Both the position numbers and the translations under genes were made by a program. Below the pieces are notes generated by a model. That model worked only from the letters and a program-made list of their open reading frames with translations. It was not told where the DNA came from and ran no database searches. Positions 1-11,550 of a stretch of DNA of 64,000 nt are shown here, piece by piece. The DNA lies in the NCBI GenBank assembly GCA_000149265.1, contig CH003229.1, forward strand, positions 1,160,481 through 1,224,480. The letters run 5' to 3'. This stretch comes from Ciona savignyi. Lineage: Eukaryota > Chordata > Ascidiacea > Phlebobranchia > Cionidae. The stretch's first letter is position 1; each line of letters starts with the position of its first letter.

Positions 1-66
1 ATTCGTTGCCGTGAACCTTTTTTAGATAGTTTTTAGAACCAGTTTTTTTAAACGTAAAACAGTCGT

Positions 67-185
67 GTGGCCGAATGTTTAGCGCGACCGATACATATAC
101 CGACTTTCATACAAAAAAACGGTCTTAACAACAAAGCCGTTATGAGTTCAAAACTTTGTCCAGTAAAAAAACAAAAAAAAGATGG
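67..185 (+). repeat. SINE-B copy (tRNA-like head)
   Basis: It begins with a tRNA A-box-like stretch (GTGGCCGAATGTTTAGCGCG) followed by the family's ACCGATACATATACCGAC core, a degraded B-box-like GAGTTCAAAACTTTG, and an A-rich tail. The same layout recurs near 16.45, 18.72, 31.4-32.0, 34.87 and 58.76 kb, which defines the family. A second partial head lies just downstream at 209-290. The short open frame across this stretch is a by-product of the repeat. Confidence 0.6.
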
Positions 186-294
186 TTTTCCACGTATGAT
201 ATACGGTCGTGCGGTGGCTGAATATACAGTTCACACGACCGATACATATAGCGACTCTTATAAATTTCACGGGCGTAGCGAGAGTATGTTATAA

Positions 295-2340
295 TATATT
301 TCTATGGCAAGAATTGGTTTCCATAGATACGGTAAAGTCGTCTTTAAACGCTTTCAATCAAGAATACAAACTTTACACTAATTTTTGAATAGATACTTAA
401 ACTAGTTTAAGTATCTTTAAACTTATACACAACAGTCGTACAAAAACAAAACTGTATTGCTGCATTCAATTCACCAGCGAGTAAACAACTTGTACATAAA
501 TTTGGGTAATATTTTACCCTTTTACTTATATGCTTGTAGCCTACAGCCTTTAAACTGTATTGTAAAGACATTTATTTAAACACATCTATTGGTTCTGCCA
601 AATTACATACTATATTTACTGTAATAATTTGCTCAACATTTTTGATGGAAAATATCGAGCTGTCCGAAGAGTTTTTTCTCCTGGGCTGTAGAAAACCTCC
701 TTGTTTGTACGCTATGTGATGTCCCTATTTCCACAAAGGAATAAATTTTAAAATCCAATCTACGTTCAGTTTCTAACATAACACATTGTTATTGTTTATT
801 TAATCATTATCTTGGTGTTAAACTTTCAAAACAAAAGTAAACGGCTAGGCTTTTATGAAAGTTAAAGTATATGCTTAGTGATGTAATCAGTAGTGAACGC
901 AGTTGCCCAAAGGGTGCTGTACGCAAACGTGTATATTATTATACGTTTTTATATAAGTCATATAAACATCCGTAATAATTAGGATACCTATTGTGCAGGT
1001 AGTTAAAATGTTTTAATAAATTTTGCTGTTGTTAACAGCACACCGGTTGTTAAAACTTAATTTGGCTTCTCAATTCACATTTTGATCGTAACCATTATAT
1101 ACACATCGGTTCACTACAAACGCTGCGCTTGGTGTAAACGGTCGTGCGCCGTGCTACGCCGAGTACGCTGCGCTCGCAAGTTTGGTGTAAACGGGGCTTA
1201 ATAACGATGCAAGGAATCACTCCCTGTTGTATTCTGGTTGCTGATTGACTGTCCAACACCTATGATGCGTCCATAAATAGTAAGCTTGATAAAACTTAAA
1301 GGATACTAACAAACTTTACAAAGGCCAATCCCCTGCAATAAATGCCAAATTCTAGATGATGCAAACGAACTTTATTGTAATGATAATCCGCCTAAACGCA
1401 TCGTCGTTGGCGGCCAGTCGAATGTTTAACCGTGGATTGCCACAAAGACCGTTAAAAAATTATTTGCCCATTTACCCGAAGATTGTCAACCAAGAACGAT
1501 CTTCACTTTCTGAGTTTTTGATTTTAGGATGGGTCGGAAAGGTTTATTAAAATGTCTGTTAAGTGCAGGGGTCGACAATCCTGGCACGTGTGACAGAAAT
1601 TGGCACACGGGAGTTTTTTCTGGCTCGCTGCGTGATTTCACGACACGCAAAATATATAGTATAGACATGTGCAAACTTAAACTGTATGCGCTGCTCAAAT
1701 TCAATAGTCTTTAAATTCGTAAGGCACACAAATCAACAATCTTAATTACTAATATTCAAATTAGACAGTTGACTTTGCAAACCGTACATAGCAATGGTTG
1801 ACACGCGAAGTTGTAATACGATTTTTGGCTAGCTACTGTAATAATTCTTGGACAAAATATTGTCACCATAAAATGAACTGTTTTTTACCCTCTACATATA
1901 TCGACACTACGGCGCCATCAAAATCAGATAAGGTACATATTAGCCACATATACGCAGTAAGTAATCAAAAAATGATTTTACAAATACAAAGATATCACCG
2001 ACGTGTCCATTAGTCAGACATTAATTTATTCCAGTTCATGTATGTGTTAAACTATATCTGTTAAACGTTTTTTCGAATCCACTCAGTTTTTAAGGCTTTT
2101 CCCCTGAAATCGCAGTATATTAACTTCTTTACTTGGTCAATTATTAACTTTTGTGGTTATAGATAAATTAATTGTTTCTTCATCTTTTCATCGCCAGATT
2201 TTTCTTTACCAGAACTCTTCTTTAATTAATAAAACTTCCGTTGAAAATGCCTTTTTCGCTTATCTCGGGTAAATTTCCATCTTCATTTTACCGCGAAGTG
2301 AGTTTTAGTTTCGAAGAAGGTCTTCCATCACACCACGGAA
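295..2340. other. Gene-free AT-rich stretch
   Basis: I see no supportable exon here. Around 1100-1201 there are two GTGTAAACG-type motifs within a CG-rich patch ending in GTGTAAACGGGGCTTA, which look like the end of a DNA transposon (compare GTGTAAACAGAC near 50.93 kb). Open frames at 1356-1714 and 1798-2013 lack splice or sequence support. Confidence 0.4.
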
Positions 2341-2400
2341 AATGGTTAAATACACAGCGAGGCGGGTAGATTTTCATCATACAAGTGATACATCAACGAA

Positions 2401-2777
2401 ATGCAGAGCAAAGTTGTCTTTCTCGTCGTTCTTCTCGTGGTACAGTTGGTGCCATCCGATGCTCGGTTCAGTGGTCTTGTGCGAGCTGGTGGAAAATTGG
2501 TTAAAAAGCTTATACCTGAGATAATCAAACTGGGTCCTGCAATCGTTCGTGGTGGCGCAAAGCCCGGTGAATCTCCCTGGACCCCATGGAAGAAATGGAA
2601 CCAACATGCAGGCGAAGAAATTTCCTTCGGTAATAAATGTGTTGTTTACTACTACATGTTATAGATATATATATATTGATTTATTTAAATTATTATAAAT
2701 GCGTAAATTAACATATTGTATTTACAGAGGACGCTCTTGATTTAGAAGCAATTGAAGCAATTTTGAGAGACGAATAA
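2401..2777 (+). CDS. Secreted cationic peptide precursor, tunicate antimicrobial-peptide type
   Basis: Two exons: 2401-2629 and 2728-2777. The donor is TTCG|GTAATA, the acceptor TTTACAG|AG and the intron 98 bp in phase 1; the product is 92 residues. Residues 1-21 form a strong signal peptide (basic start, VVFLVVLLVVQLV core, likely cleavage after PSDA). Residues about 22-68 are cationic and amphipathic (RAGGKLVKKLIPEIIKLG, later a Trp-rich PWTPWKKW). Residues about 69-92 are strongly acidic (EDALDLEAIEAILRDE). Signal, cationic mature part and anionic C-terminal pro-piece is the known layout of ascidian antimicrobial precursors; the exact family is not recognised. No cysteine lies in the mature part. 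AATAAA at 2823-2828 follows the stop by about 45 bp. The unspliced frame would run 87 residues to a stop at 2664. Antimicrobial function is inferred from layout only. Confidence 0.75.
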
Positions 2778-2822
2778 ATTTTGTTTCGTGTTAACTTAGA
2801 CTCACCATGTCCTCAAGTGCAC

Positions 2823-2828
2823 AATAAA
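2823..2828 (+). terminator. Polyadenylation signal of the cationic peptide gene
   Basis: AATAAA lies about 45 bp after the stop codon at 2775-2777, a normal spacing for a short 3' UTR. Confidence 0.6.
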
Positions 2829-3854
2829 AAAACGAAAGTATAATTTGGCTCGTTGAAGTGATTCAAATACCATTTGGTTTAATCTCATTTAGGTTCTCCG
2901 GCAGCTCATGTCTCATTTTAATGCAAATACAGCTTCGCGCCAGCATCGTATGTATTAATCGAGATCATTTTACACCAATAGATAATGTACACTCTGCGTT
3001 GTAGTGAAAAATCTGCGACTTTAAGACGTGGTCTTTACTAACGATCGCGGGTCAGCACAAAGTTGGCTTGTTTAATTGCGCCTTGCATACGCGCTTGCAG
3101 TTTAGGAGGCGTTTAAACATTTATTCGCCCTATCTCTTAAATACAATTTAATCTCACATAAAAAACTGTCACTCTCACTCAATATTCTACCACAGAAAGT
3201 CTTATAAATTTTCAATTTAAAATAGAAGCTTAATTCATCAAACTAAACCTAAAACCCTCCAATTTTTTACTTAAATATTCCAACCAAACAAACATTGGTA
3301 AATCAGCACCAATGTTACTTAAAAAAGAATTAGTTAAATACCATAACTAAGTGAGCACCACTCGTCAGTTCCGGCCTAGCATAGAGTATTATTAATTGGT
3401 TATACGCCATCTAGCGTATGATATCTCAGATTACCCGCGAAATCCTCTCAGAAAATACAATACACTACTTACATTTGTATAAAACTGGTGAACATTTACA
3501 GCCAACATAAATCGACGGGGAAAATTAATAGAAAACAAAAACATTGGATAATCTTTATTTATTTGTATTAGTTGTGTTCATCCCACATGTAGTATACGGA
3601 GTTGTATAGACAATCTCTAGTAAACAGATTGCTCACCCAAATCCTCTTATCTAAGATTTTTTAATTGAATTTTTTCTGCGTGAATAGTTAATGTTTGTTA
3701 TTTTTAGATTTAAATTTGTTTGACTGATTCTTTGAATTACTGCAATTTCCCCAAACATAACAACGGCGAATAGCAACCCAGTTTACACAAATATAATAGA
3801 AGTCTAAATGATCTTCCCTCTGGGCTTTTATCCACTAGTTATAGAATACAATAA
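2829..3854. other. Gene-free stretch
   Basis: AT-rich DNA between the peptide gene and the first SINE-A copy. I see no exon, RNA gene or clear repeat. Confidence 0.4.
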
Positions 3855-4180
3855 GATATTCATGTTTATTCCTGTAAATGGTAAAATCAAGGGGGTTAAC
3901 ACACGGGCAATTATCATATCACCTCGCGTCCACCATCGGGATACCGGAACTATTGCAGTGTGTTGCGTATAATAGACGTTTCTTTAATTGGTGGAAGCCA
4001 CTAATCCGCTGGATTCAGGCACTATCCGTTAAGTGCCTTGACCAAGGACACTACAGGTCCGACAAGGTCCGTAATGTGCCTTGCATATAAGGACACAACC
4101 GACTAAGCAGCAAACAGTTTCGAATCTGCAACCTTTCTGTTAAAAGGGGTCGGACAAAACCACTAGACTAACCGGTCGGA
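3855..4180 (-). repeat. SINE-A copy, near full length
   Basis: Reverse-oriented copy of the main SINE of this window. Read on the minus strand it runs from a tRNA-like head (CCGGTTAGTCTAGTGGTTTTG, B-box-like GCAGATTCGAAACTG), through the GGCAAGGCACTTAACGGA and GCAATAGTTCCGGTATCCCG core, to the ATAAACATGAATATCTT tail. The copy is diverged. Confidence 0.75.
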
Positions 4181-4306
4181 AGAAATCTATTATTTATTTA
4201 TTGTAATATTTTAAAATACGGAAAATACTAATTAACGAACAAGTCTTGATAAAGAGCCATCGTGGGTTTAAAACTTATCCCGATAAAGTTAAATACACTT
4301 GAAATG

Positions 4307-4383
4307 TTTAACTAATTATTCTCTCTATCTCTCCAATGCAAACTGACCTCACAAAAACAACTTTCACACAAAATCCTGACATA
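4307..4383. repeat. One arm of a 79-bp inverted repeat shared with 14453-14535
   Basis: The sequence directly left of the CACTA element matches, in reverse complement, 14453-14535 (shared core TTTGTGAGGTCAGTTTGCAT, GGAGAGATAG and ATAATTAGTT) at roughly 85-90% identity by eye. The match stops at the transposon end. Confidence 0.65.
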
Positions 4384-4870
4384 CACTGTTAAAAAAATTT
4401 GTAAATTTACCGGGAAACGGTCAGTATTTTTTTTACATATTTCTCTGTAATATAGTTTTACAGAATTTTCTCGGTAATTACTTTTACAATTGCCTTTTTC
4501 CTCGCACTTCCGGTTTCTTGAGAACTGTGGGTAAAATTCGTTGACCAATCGGCGAGCTCGATTGTTCATCCTAACGTGTTTAAAGACAGAAATTTTGACA
4601 GACGCCATTTTGAATGAAAGTTTTACTAGATTTTGGTTTAAGTTACCTGTATGTTTAGAAAAGTTAGGCTAGACCTAGGTTATTTGTAAGTAAAATTGGT
4701 AGACTATACAATAATACGGTAGGTTTACAAAATTTGCTTCTTTTGTTTGTGATTTTGTTTAGTACGGTACACTGTTGCATGCACACATTGTGTTCGAAAA
4801 CTGCCATGCTTTCCAGACTGGACTATTATCGTAGTCTATAGTAGGCGAAATTTATATTATTTATAACACC

Positions 4871-7329
4871 ATGGATAGTTCACAAGATTATGTATGTACA
4901 GTGACAACATGCAACAAAGTGTTTTATGATAAAAAAGAGTTATTGCAACATTTAAAGCAACACATTAGAAGTGGCTTTAAAATAACATGTCCTCTGCCTG
5001 GATGTTCAAGGATCTATCATGTCGTATCATCATTTTCTTCTCATTTATCACGATGCCACAGTACCTGTACCGCATTTAATGGTGGTGCTAATAAGACTCA
5101 AGCGTCCATTCAATTTCAAAGGCCTACTTGTGATGAAGGAGGTTTGGAACCATTAATTTCTAGTCCTATGAGTCAAGAAGAGTTAGTAAAGAAATATGGA
5201 CTATTTTATTTTACTTTGCAATATAAATATTTAATTCCCACTTCAATCGTGCAAAAACTTATCACAGATTATGTACAACTTTATTCAGAAAATTTCAAAC
5301 ATATTTCACAAAATCTGCGAACTGTTCTTTTAGAAAATGAAATAAGTGAGAGTTTGATCAAAAGAATTGTTGACGAGTTATGCTCCAGGGATGTATTTAA
5401 CAGTTCTCACAACGATGGGCCGTTACGGTCAATATATTCCCGTAACCAGTTTTTTGAAAGTAATTTTCGCTATGTAGCTCCAATATCATTAAATCTGAGT
5501 TCTGCTGTTCACCCAGAAAGTTTTGCAGTCAAACACTTCCACTATGTTCCTATTTTAGATTCTTTAAAAAGTTTCTTTACCAACAATGTTGTAAGGGAGA
5601 ATTTTATTTCCTACCAAAAACAGCCAGGTGTGGATTATTTTGACATTCATGATGGCATGGCATTCAAATCAAACTCTCTGTTTACCTGTGGATCTCGTGT
5701 TTTACAAATTATTCTGTTTCAAGATGCATTTGAAATAGTCAACCCACTTGGTTCTGCAAGAGGAATACACAAGCTTTTAGGTGTTTATTACACCTTAGGA
5801 AACTTACATCCACATTTGCGATCCAAAATTAACCCAATGCAGCTGGTGTTGTTATGCAATAAAAAAGATCTAAACATGAGTAATGTCCGTGATGTTTTCT
5901 CCCCTTTTGTCAATGATTTAAAAGTTTTGGAAACGACTGGAATTGACTTGGGTTTCGGCCAAAGTGTGCTGGGCACTGTTGCTTGTATTACTGGTGATAA
6001 CCTAGGGAGTCACTGGATAGGGGGGTTTGCAACAAACTTTAGTAGTGCTGCATACATTTGTAGGTATTGCGTTCAAACAAAAAATGAATTTCTTCAAAGC
6101 CCAGTTGGTCCTAAACACCTTCGTGATATCGAGAGTTACAATCGAATTGCAGCAGAAGTTAGCGAAGTAGAACCTGCACAAAATCACATTCAAGGCATCA
6201 AATTCTCTTCAATCTTTAATGATTTGAAGTATTTTCATGTATGTGCGCCAGGGTTACCACCATGTATTGCTCACGATCTTTTTGAAGGCATTATTGCATA
6301 TGATATGATGTTATTCATTAACTACTTTGTCAAGGAGGGTTGGTTTTCCTTGGAGTATCTTAATTTTAGAGTAAGAGGTTTTAAATACAGTCCACATGAT
6401 AAGTTATCCAAACCACCAATTTTAAGCAGCTTATCACGGCGGTCATTATCTGGCAATGCAAGCCAAAATTGGTGTTTTTTGAGATTGTTTATACATTATT
6501 TGTTATGAGCAAAGTTGTTAACTATGACAATGTGATTTGGCAATGTGTTTTAACTTTGCACAAAATCATTGATATATGTACTGCTCCTGCATTTCAACAA
6601 AGAACTGTGGTTGATTTAAAGCTGTTGATTGATGACTATATAGAAATTCGTCAGCGTCATTTCAATTCTGTACCACTGCGACCGAAGCACCATTATCTTA
6701 CACATTATCCATGGCTAATCTTACAGTTTGGGCCATTGGTGCATTTGTCGACTTTACGATTTGAGAGTAAGCACTCTTATTTTAAACAGGTAATACGGAG
6801 CACGAAAAATTTCATTAATGTTACTCACACTCTTTCACATCACCACCAGAAGTTACAATCTGCTTTAATAGAGAGTGGACGTTTGTTTGAAACTGCCAAC
6901 GATGTAGTTACATCAGCTGGAGAATTATTCACAACCAGTATTGTTGCATTGATTCAAAGAAGTAATATTGACATCAAGAAGTGTGTTGCTTTGAGTAAAG
7001 CAATTAGCTCGTCTATAACATATCACCGGAAGCAATTTGTTATAATAGCTAAGGTTAATCATTTTAATTTTAGTGTTGGAAAAATTATTGTCATGTTTCA
7101 AGTTGATCAAATTGTTTACTTTATTGTTGAAAATTGTATGGCAACTTGGGTTGCAAACCTTGGTGTATATGCTGTAAAATCATTACCAGTACCTCCAACA
7201 CAAGCTTACAATAATAATTGTGATAGTAATATGTCACTTGTCAGTTTAACCAAACTTTATTTTAAATTTCCATTGTATGTTTACCATATTGACCATGAAT
7301 CTTTTTTGGTGCAAACTAGTTACATGTAG
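4871..7329 (+). pseudogene. CACTA/EnSpm transposase (TNP2-like, two C2H2 fingers), one frameshift
   Basis: Encodes the probable transposase of the surrounding element. The start has a good context (ACACCATGG). Two C2H2 fingers sit at the N-terminus: C9, C14, H27, H31 and C40, C45, H58, H63. The body has motifs I associate with TNP2-like transposases of animal EnSpm elements: GDNLGSHWIGGF near residue 375, RYCVQTKNEF after it, and PPCIAHDLFEGIIAYD near residue 465. The first frame closes at 6508. The homologous remainder continues one base back, from about 6480 to 7329 (LRPKHHYLTHYPW, FESKHSYFKQVIRSTKNF). A one-base indel near 6480-6505 is the simplest reading, giving about 815 residues in all. 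A slippery TTTTTTG lies at 6475-6481 (see findings). Family placement rests on the element ends plus recalled motifs. Confidence 0.75.
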
Positions 7330-7591
7330 GTTAAATCCATAATATGCACCTCTTGTTTTGCACTGGTAGTCGATTGAGTTTGTACAATAGGTGTATAAAT
7401 GTCTGACATTTATTATTTTTATTTAAAAGTGATTTTATGATAAACCAATGGCTACAACGTCAAGTATCCTTATAATGTGATTGGTAAATATGTGATTTTA
7501 TAGCTTGAATTAGGGATAATACTGTACACATGGTATATACCTATATATTCACTGTTTAATATCCTGACAGACTATTTTATTGTAAGTAAAA

Positions 7592-10247
7592 ATGAGAGAA
7601 ACAATATTAAAAACTTTACCTGATTTGGATATAGACATATTGGTAAAGTTGGAAAAATGTCTAAAAGAAGATGTGGGTGTTGATGCAGAAGAAGATCTTC
7701 ACTTAGTTACAGAAGCAGATTTACTGAAGGTCCTTAAGCCAATTCCTGCACGCAAACTTATACGAGCTTGGAATGGTACGTATAAGTAAACGGTATATAT
7801 TGATACGTTCATCATTTAGCCCTACCATTTATATATAAATACATATATAGCCATATAGCTATTTACAATCGAGTATAGTGGTTGTTTTTTGACCCCTAAT
7901 ATAATTGTATGTAATTAATTTGAATCCTCATTCAATACCTGTATTTCCTATTTATTAGGTCAAGATCGCGCAAGGGAACAAAATGATGATCAACTACTTA
8001 ATCTATCACGTTCATCATCGGGATTTTTTACAGAACCAGTCGAATCGGACCAAAGTAGCATTTCACATGAATCACTAAATTCTCGTGGTTGGGCATACAG
8101 ATATGTTGTTCCATGGCAGCAGTTTCCCAAAGAAGTGTTAGAAGTGTGTGAAAAAGGTGAGATTCTCTCAAACTCATTGAAGAAGGATATGGTTCGAATA
8201 ATCTGCACTGAGTTAATTAATAATGTAGGAAAACCTGGAAGAAAAAATTTGGAAACTATTGCATATAGTATAATATCAAAATATCCTACTTCCTTCAAAA
8301 TATGTGCTGATGGTGTCGTTTTATCAAACGGACTGAGAGATTTAACTGATAAAATGGAATATCGTATTGACAATGAAAAACGAAAACTGAAAAGGAAACA
8401 ACCAGCACAATCTGAGAAACCCTATGGATGCAACAACTGGTGTCCAGTAAATGAAAACGAAACTGACATTTCGCCACTTGTACAACTAAAAGATTGGCTA
8501 AAACAGGAATATTTAAAAACCATTCCAAACCTATGTGAAGTTCAAAAAGCAATTGAGAGAAACATTCCCATTGTCAGCAAAGAGACATAAACAATAAACC
8601 ACCAATGTCTGTGGCCAATGTAAAAATTGTTTGGCCCTTTCTCCTTCAAGAAGAATGTTTGATTCAGTATTATTCCATTTCAACTGATAAAAGAGATGCT
8701 AAATCTGAGTTGATGCATGGCCTTACCTCAAAATCAGCATTGGTTTATAGGTGAGATTGAGAAGTTGTTTATTTATATTTGCTTGTAAAAAGTTTTTTTA
8801 GCAACCCGGTAGGTTTGCAATTTAATAAAATAACTACTGTTGTTTTCCCAACTTTGGTAAACAATATTTTGAAAAATATAGTTTAATATGTCTAGGCACA
8901 TGAAAAAGTCAAACTCTGCAAATGTCAAGAACAAAATAAAAAGCATAAAAGATGAATGTAAAGAGCTGAAATCTCATGATCCAAAATCAGTAAACTTCAT
9001 TGGACTTCTTGTGTGCTTACTTTGGTGAGGATGAAACACAAAATTTTGGACTATTTTAAGGTAAGAGATAAAAATCCTTGTTCTTGTAAAATAGGCCTCT
9101 CTGATATTTTAACAGCATCCTATTATCTAGGTATAGAGTTATATACCAAAATTGTGGTTGTAAGTCATCATGCATGATATACAGGCTATATAAGAGATCA
9201 AAAATCCTGTGAGATATTGTGTTACGTATGTATCTTACTATCTGTATAGTTTATTTATGTTCCAGTATATTTTCATTGTTAGTGTCTACACTCTACATCT
9301 GTCCAATTGATAAGCTTATATGTATTATGCTAATCTACATAATAAATACCGGTACTTTTTCGAAGGAGGATCAGCAGATGTCAGAAATATTGAATGAAAT
9401 ACCACCATCACCATTTTTAATTATTAAAGGTAAAAATAGGTTATTGTATACAATATAAAAAATTAGCGACATGGCACCTGGGAGGGGGGTAGGGGTGGAT
9501 CTGACAGTGGTTTCAAACATACAATCTGACTTATCAAGGCACTGTTTATTAATTTCTGTTTGGGTAACCCCAAGTTCAGACTCTATTCAATACTCAACTA
9601 GGTTAAATTTTACCCGTTATTCACTTGTAAATTTTGTCTTATAGGTACGAATGCAACCCTTTCATCTGCACAGAATGTGTATGTGGCTATTGAGAATATA
9701 GTCACTGCTCAATTTCGATCAGTATACCGCGCTTTAGCGTACTTTTTCTGCAGTTTCTTTGTGTTCAATATGAAGTACCCAGATAAAGCATGTCTCACCA
9801 TGGACTTTTTTCAAAGGTATGTTTTTCTATTCAAAATGGTACAAGCAAATATGTGTATCGTGTGATTGTGCTGCTTGGTGAGCTCATCTGATAGCGTGGC
9901 AGATCATCAGCTTGTGCTTCTCCACCCGGACACCCCAGTTTAATAATTTATAAAAATCTGTGCAGTGCAGCAGCACAAATTAAGTAACTGGAACACATAA
10001 GTAATCGATAACTCTTGTTTTACTAATTTCCCTACTAACTAGAATGTATTTACATATTTATCCATTGTTTTCTAGAATAAGTCTTTTACCAAGCATTAAC
10101 ATTTTAAATAAATGCAGGTATATTGCAAATGTGCAACACATGGAATCCAAGTTTAAACCAAAGAAAAAGAGAAAATACAAAATACATCCTAAAGTGCTGC
10201 GGTTGTTAACTGCTATCGGTGTGGACCTGCAGCTACCTACTGACTAA
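7592..10247 (+). pseudogene. CACTA element accessory gene, SAM-like N-terminal domain, multi-exon, frameshifted
   Basis: The second gene of the element. Exon 1, 7592-7775, encodes a compact helical SAM-like segment (LVKLEKCLKEDVGVD...EADLLKVLKP) ending AATG|GTACGT. Exon 2, 7959-8750, starts after TTTATTAG and carries a basic stretch (EKRKLKRKQ). Its frame closes at 8590, but coding-like sequence continues in another frame (MSVANVKIVWPFLLQEECLI) to donor TATAG|GTGAGA. Further exons are 8896-9060, about 9361-9430, 9645-9816 and 10118-10247, with matching phases and an end at TAA 10245-10247 after a lysine-rich block (KPKKKRKYKIHP). Frameshifts lie near 8585, 9010 and 9050. Proteins of this layout accompany TNP2-like transposases in other animal genomes; their function is not established. 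Confidence 0.6.
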
Positions 10248-10739
10248 AACCACCGTTTCGCTGGGACACTTGGCTTGTGGATTTCTTTTAAACGTTTTTC
10301 GTTTTTTTCTAAATACTGCGTGGCGGATTATACCCTTGTGCTTTTCCACCTCAGTAGTTTCGCTGGTGTTGTTTACACTTAGCTTAAGGATTTTTTTCAA
10401 ACGTTTTTCGTTTTTTCTCTCGTGGCAAAATAATAAAAGTCAATTAAAGTGAATCAGTAGATTTAGTTTTTACAGGTATCATCTGTATTCATTTAAAAAT
10501 GTCTGTATTTATTTAACTGAAAAAAGGAGGTAAATAATTACAGGAAGCGCGGTATTTAATTTTCGATTACTGAAAAATAAAAGTAAAACTTTTACTGAAA
10601 TTTACTGTAAATATACAACATTTACGGATTTTTGCAGTAAATATTTTTACAGTATGCGCCGTCAGAACTGCTGCCAGCAAATTCCCAGTAAATTTTTTTA
10701 ACAGTGTAGGGAACGGTAGCGCCTATCCTTTTGCATGCA

Positions 10740-11437
10740 TTTACAAATTTTCGTTTCTAATTTCGTTTCTAAAAGGCGATTTTCGTTTCTAATTTGCGAT
10801 TTTTGTTTCTGGAAACAAAAATATTTTTTAGAAACATAAATTTTGTTTCTTTATTTTCGTTTCTACCACTAGATGATGACGGTGCGCACAAAATACGATA
10901 CTTCGGAAAATTAGTTCCTGAAAACAAAAAAAATCGTCTAAAAATACTTTTTGGTTAAACTAAATATCCCGGACTATCAAAAAAACATTAAGTACACATG
11001 TACAATACTGTATTTGTTATTCATTTAAATAAATAAAAAAATGTATTAACCTACAATATTGAAAAAAACACTCTGGTTAGTACTTTTCACGGGAGGTAAT
11101 AAAAGCAAGTTGGATTAAAGAGTGCTTTAAATGTGTTAAATTAATAAATATGGAAACAACTCGCCAAAAATAATGATTTTAGTTTAGATTAACATTGGAG
11201 ACTAGTGTCAGGTATATATTAATAAAAAATGCCGTAAAACTAACCTAAAAACGAAACGTTTCGCTATCGCTTCTAGAATAAAAATTTTCGTTTTCGGAAA
11301 CAATATTTTCGTTTCTAGAATCAAAATTTTCATTTCTGGAAACAAATTTTCATTTCTGGAAACAAAATTTACGTTTCTCGGCTAAAATTTTCTTTTCTAG
11401 AAACAAAAATTTTGCTTTTTTAATGAATTTGGGGTTA
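10740..11437. repeat. Two clusters of GTTTC/GAAAC palindromic short repeats
   Basis: Blocks at 10740-10868 and 11249-11437 are built from repeated TTTTCGTTTCTA and its reverse complement, often joined as TTTCTGGAAACAAA or TTTCTAGAAACAAA palindromes. The DNA between them (10870-11248) shows no gene. The paired clusters could be sub-terminal repeats of a small DNA transposon, but no clean ends or target duplication were found. Confidence 0.5.
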
Positions 11438-11550
11438 TCATTTTTCCAAGTTCTATGATAATATAATTAGTTAAGATGACGCAATACCACAACAATTTCG
11501 AGTTAAAGGGATTGCGTGTGCAGTTAAGAAATGTAGTTGTACCTTTTAAA

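Larger units (their letters stand above)
4384..10706 (+). mobile_element. CACTA/EnSpm DNA transposon, both ends present
   Basis: The left end starts CACTGTTAAAAAAATTT and the right end finishes with its exact reverse complement, AAATTTTTTTAACAGTG, giving a perfect 17-bp terminal inverted repeat. A TA dinucleotide flanks both ends, consistent with a 2-bp target duplication. Length is 6323 bp. CACTG/CAGTG termini are characteristic of EnSpm/CACTA elements. Sub-terminal AT-rich repeats of the TTTACAG/CTGTAAAT type occur at both ends (4390-4500 and 10550-10680). It carries a transposase gene and a multi-exon accessory gene, both on the plus strand. Frameshifts in both suggest it is recently inactive, or that the assembly contains homopolymer errors. 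Confidence 0.85.
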
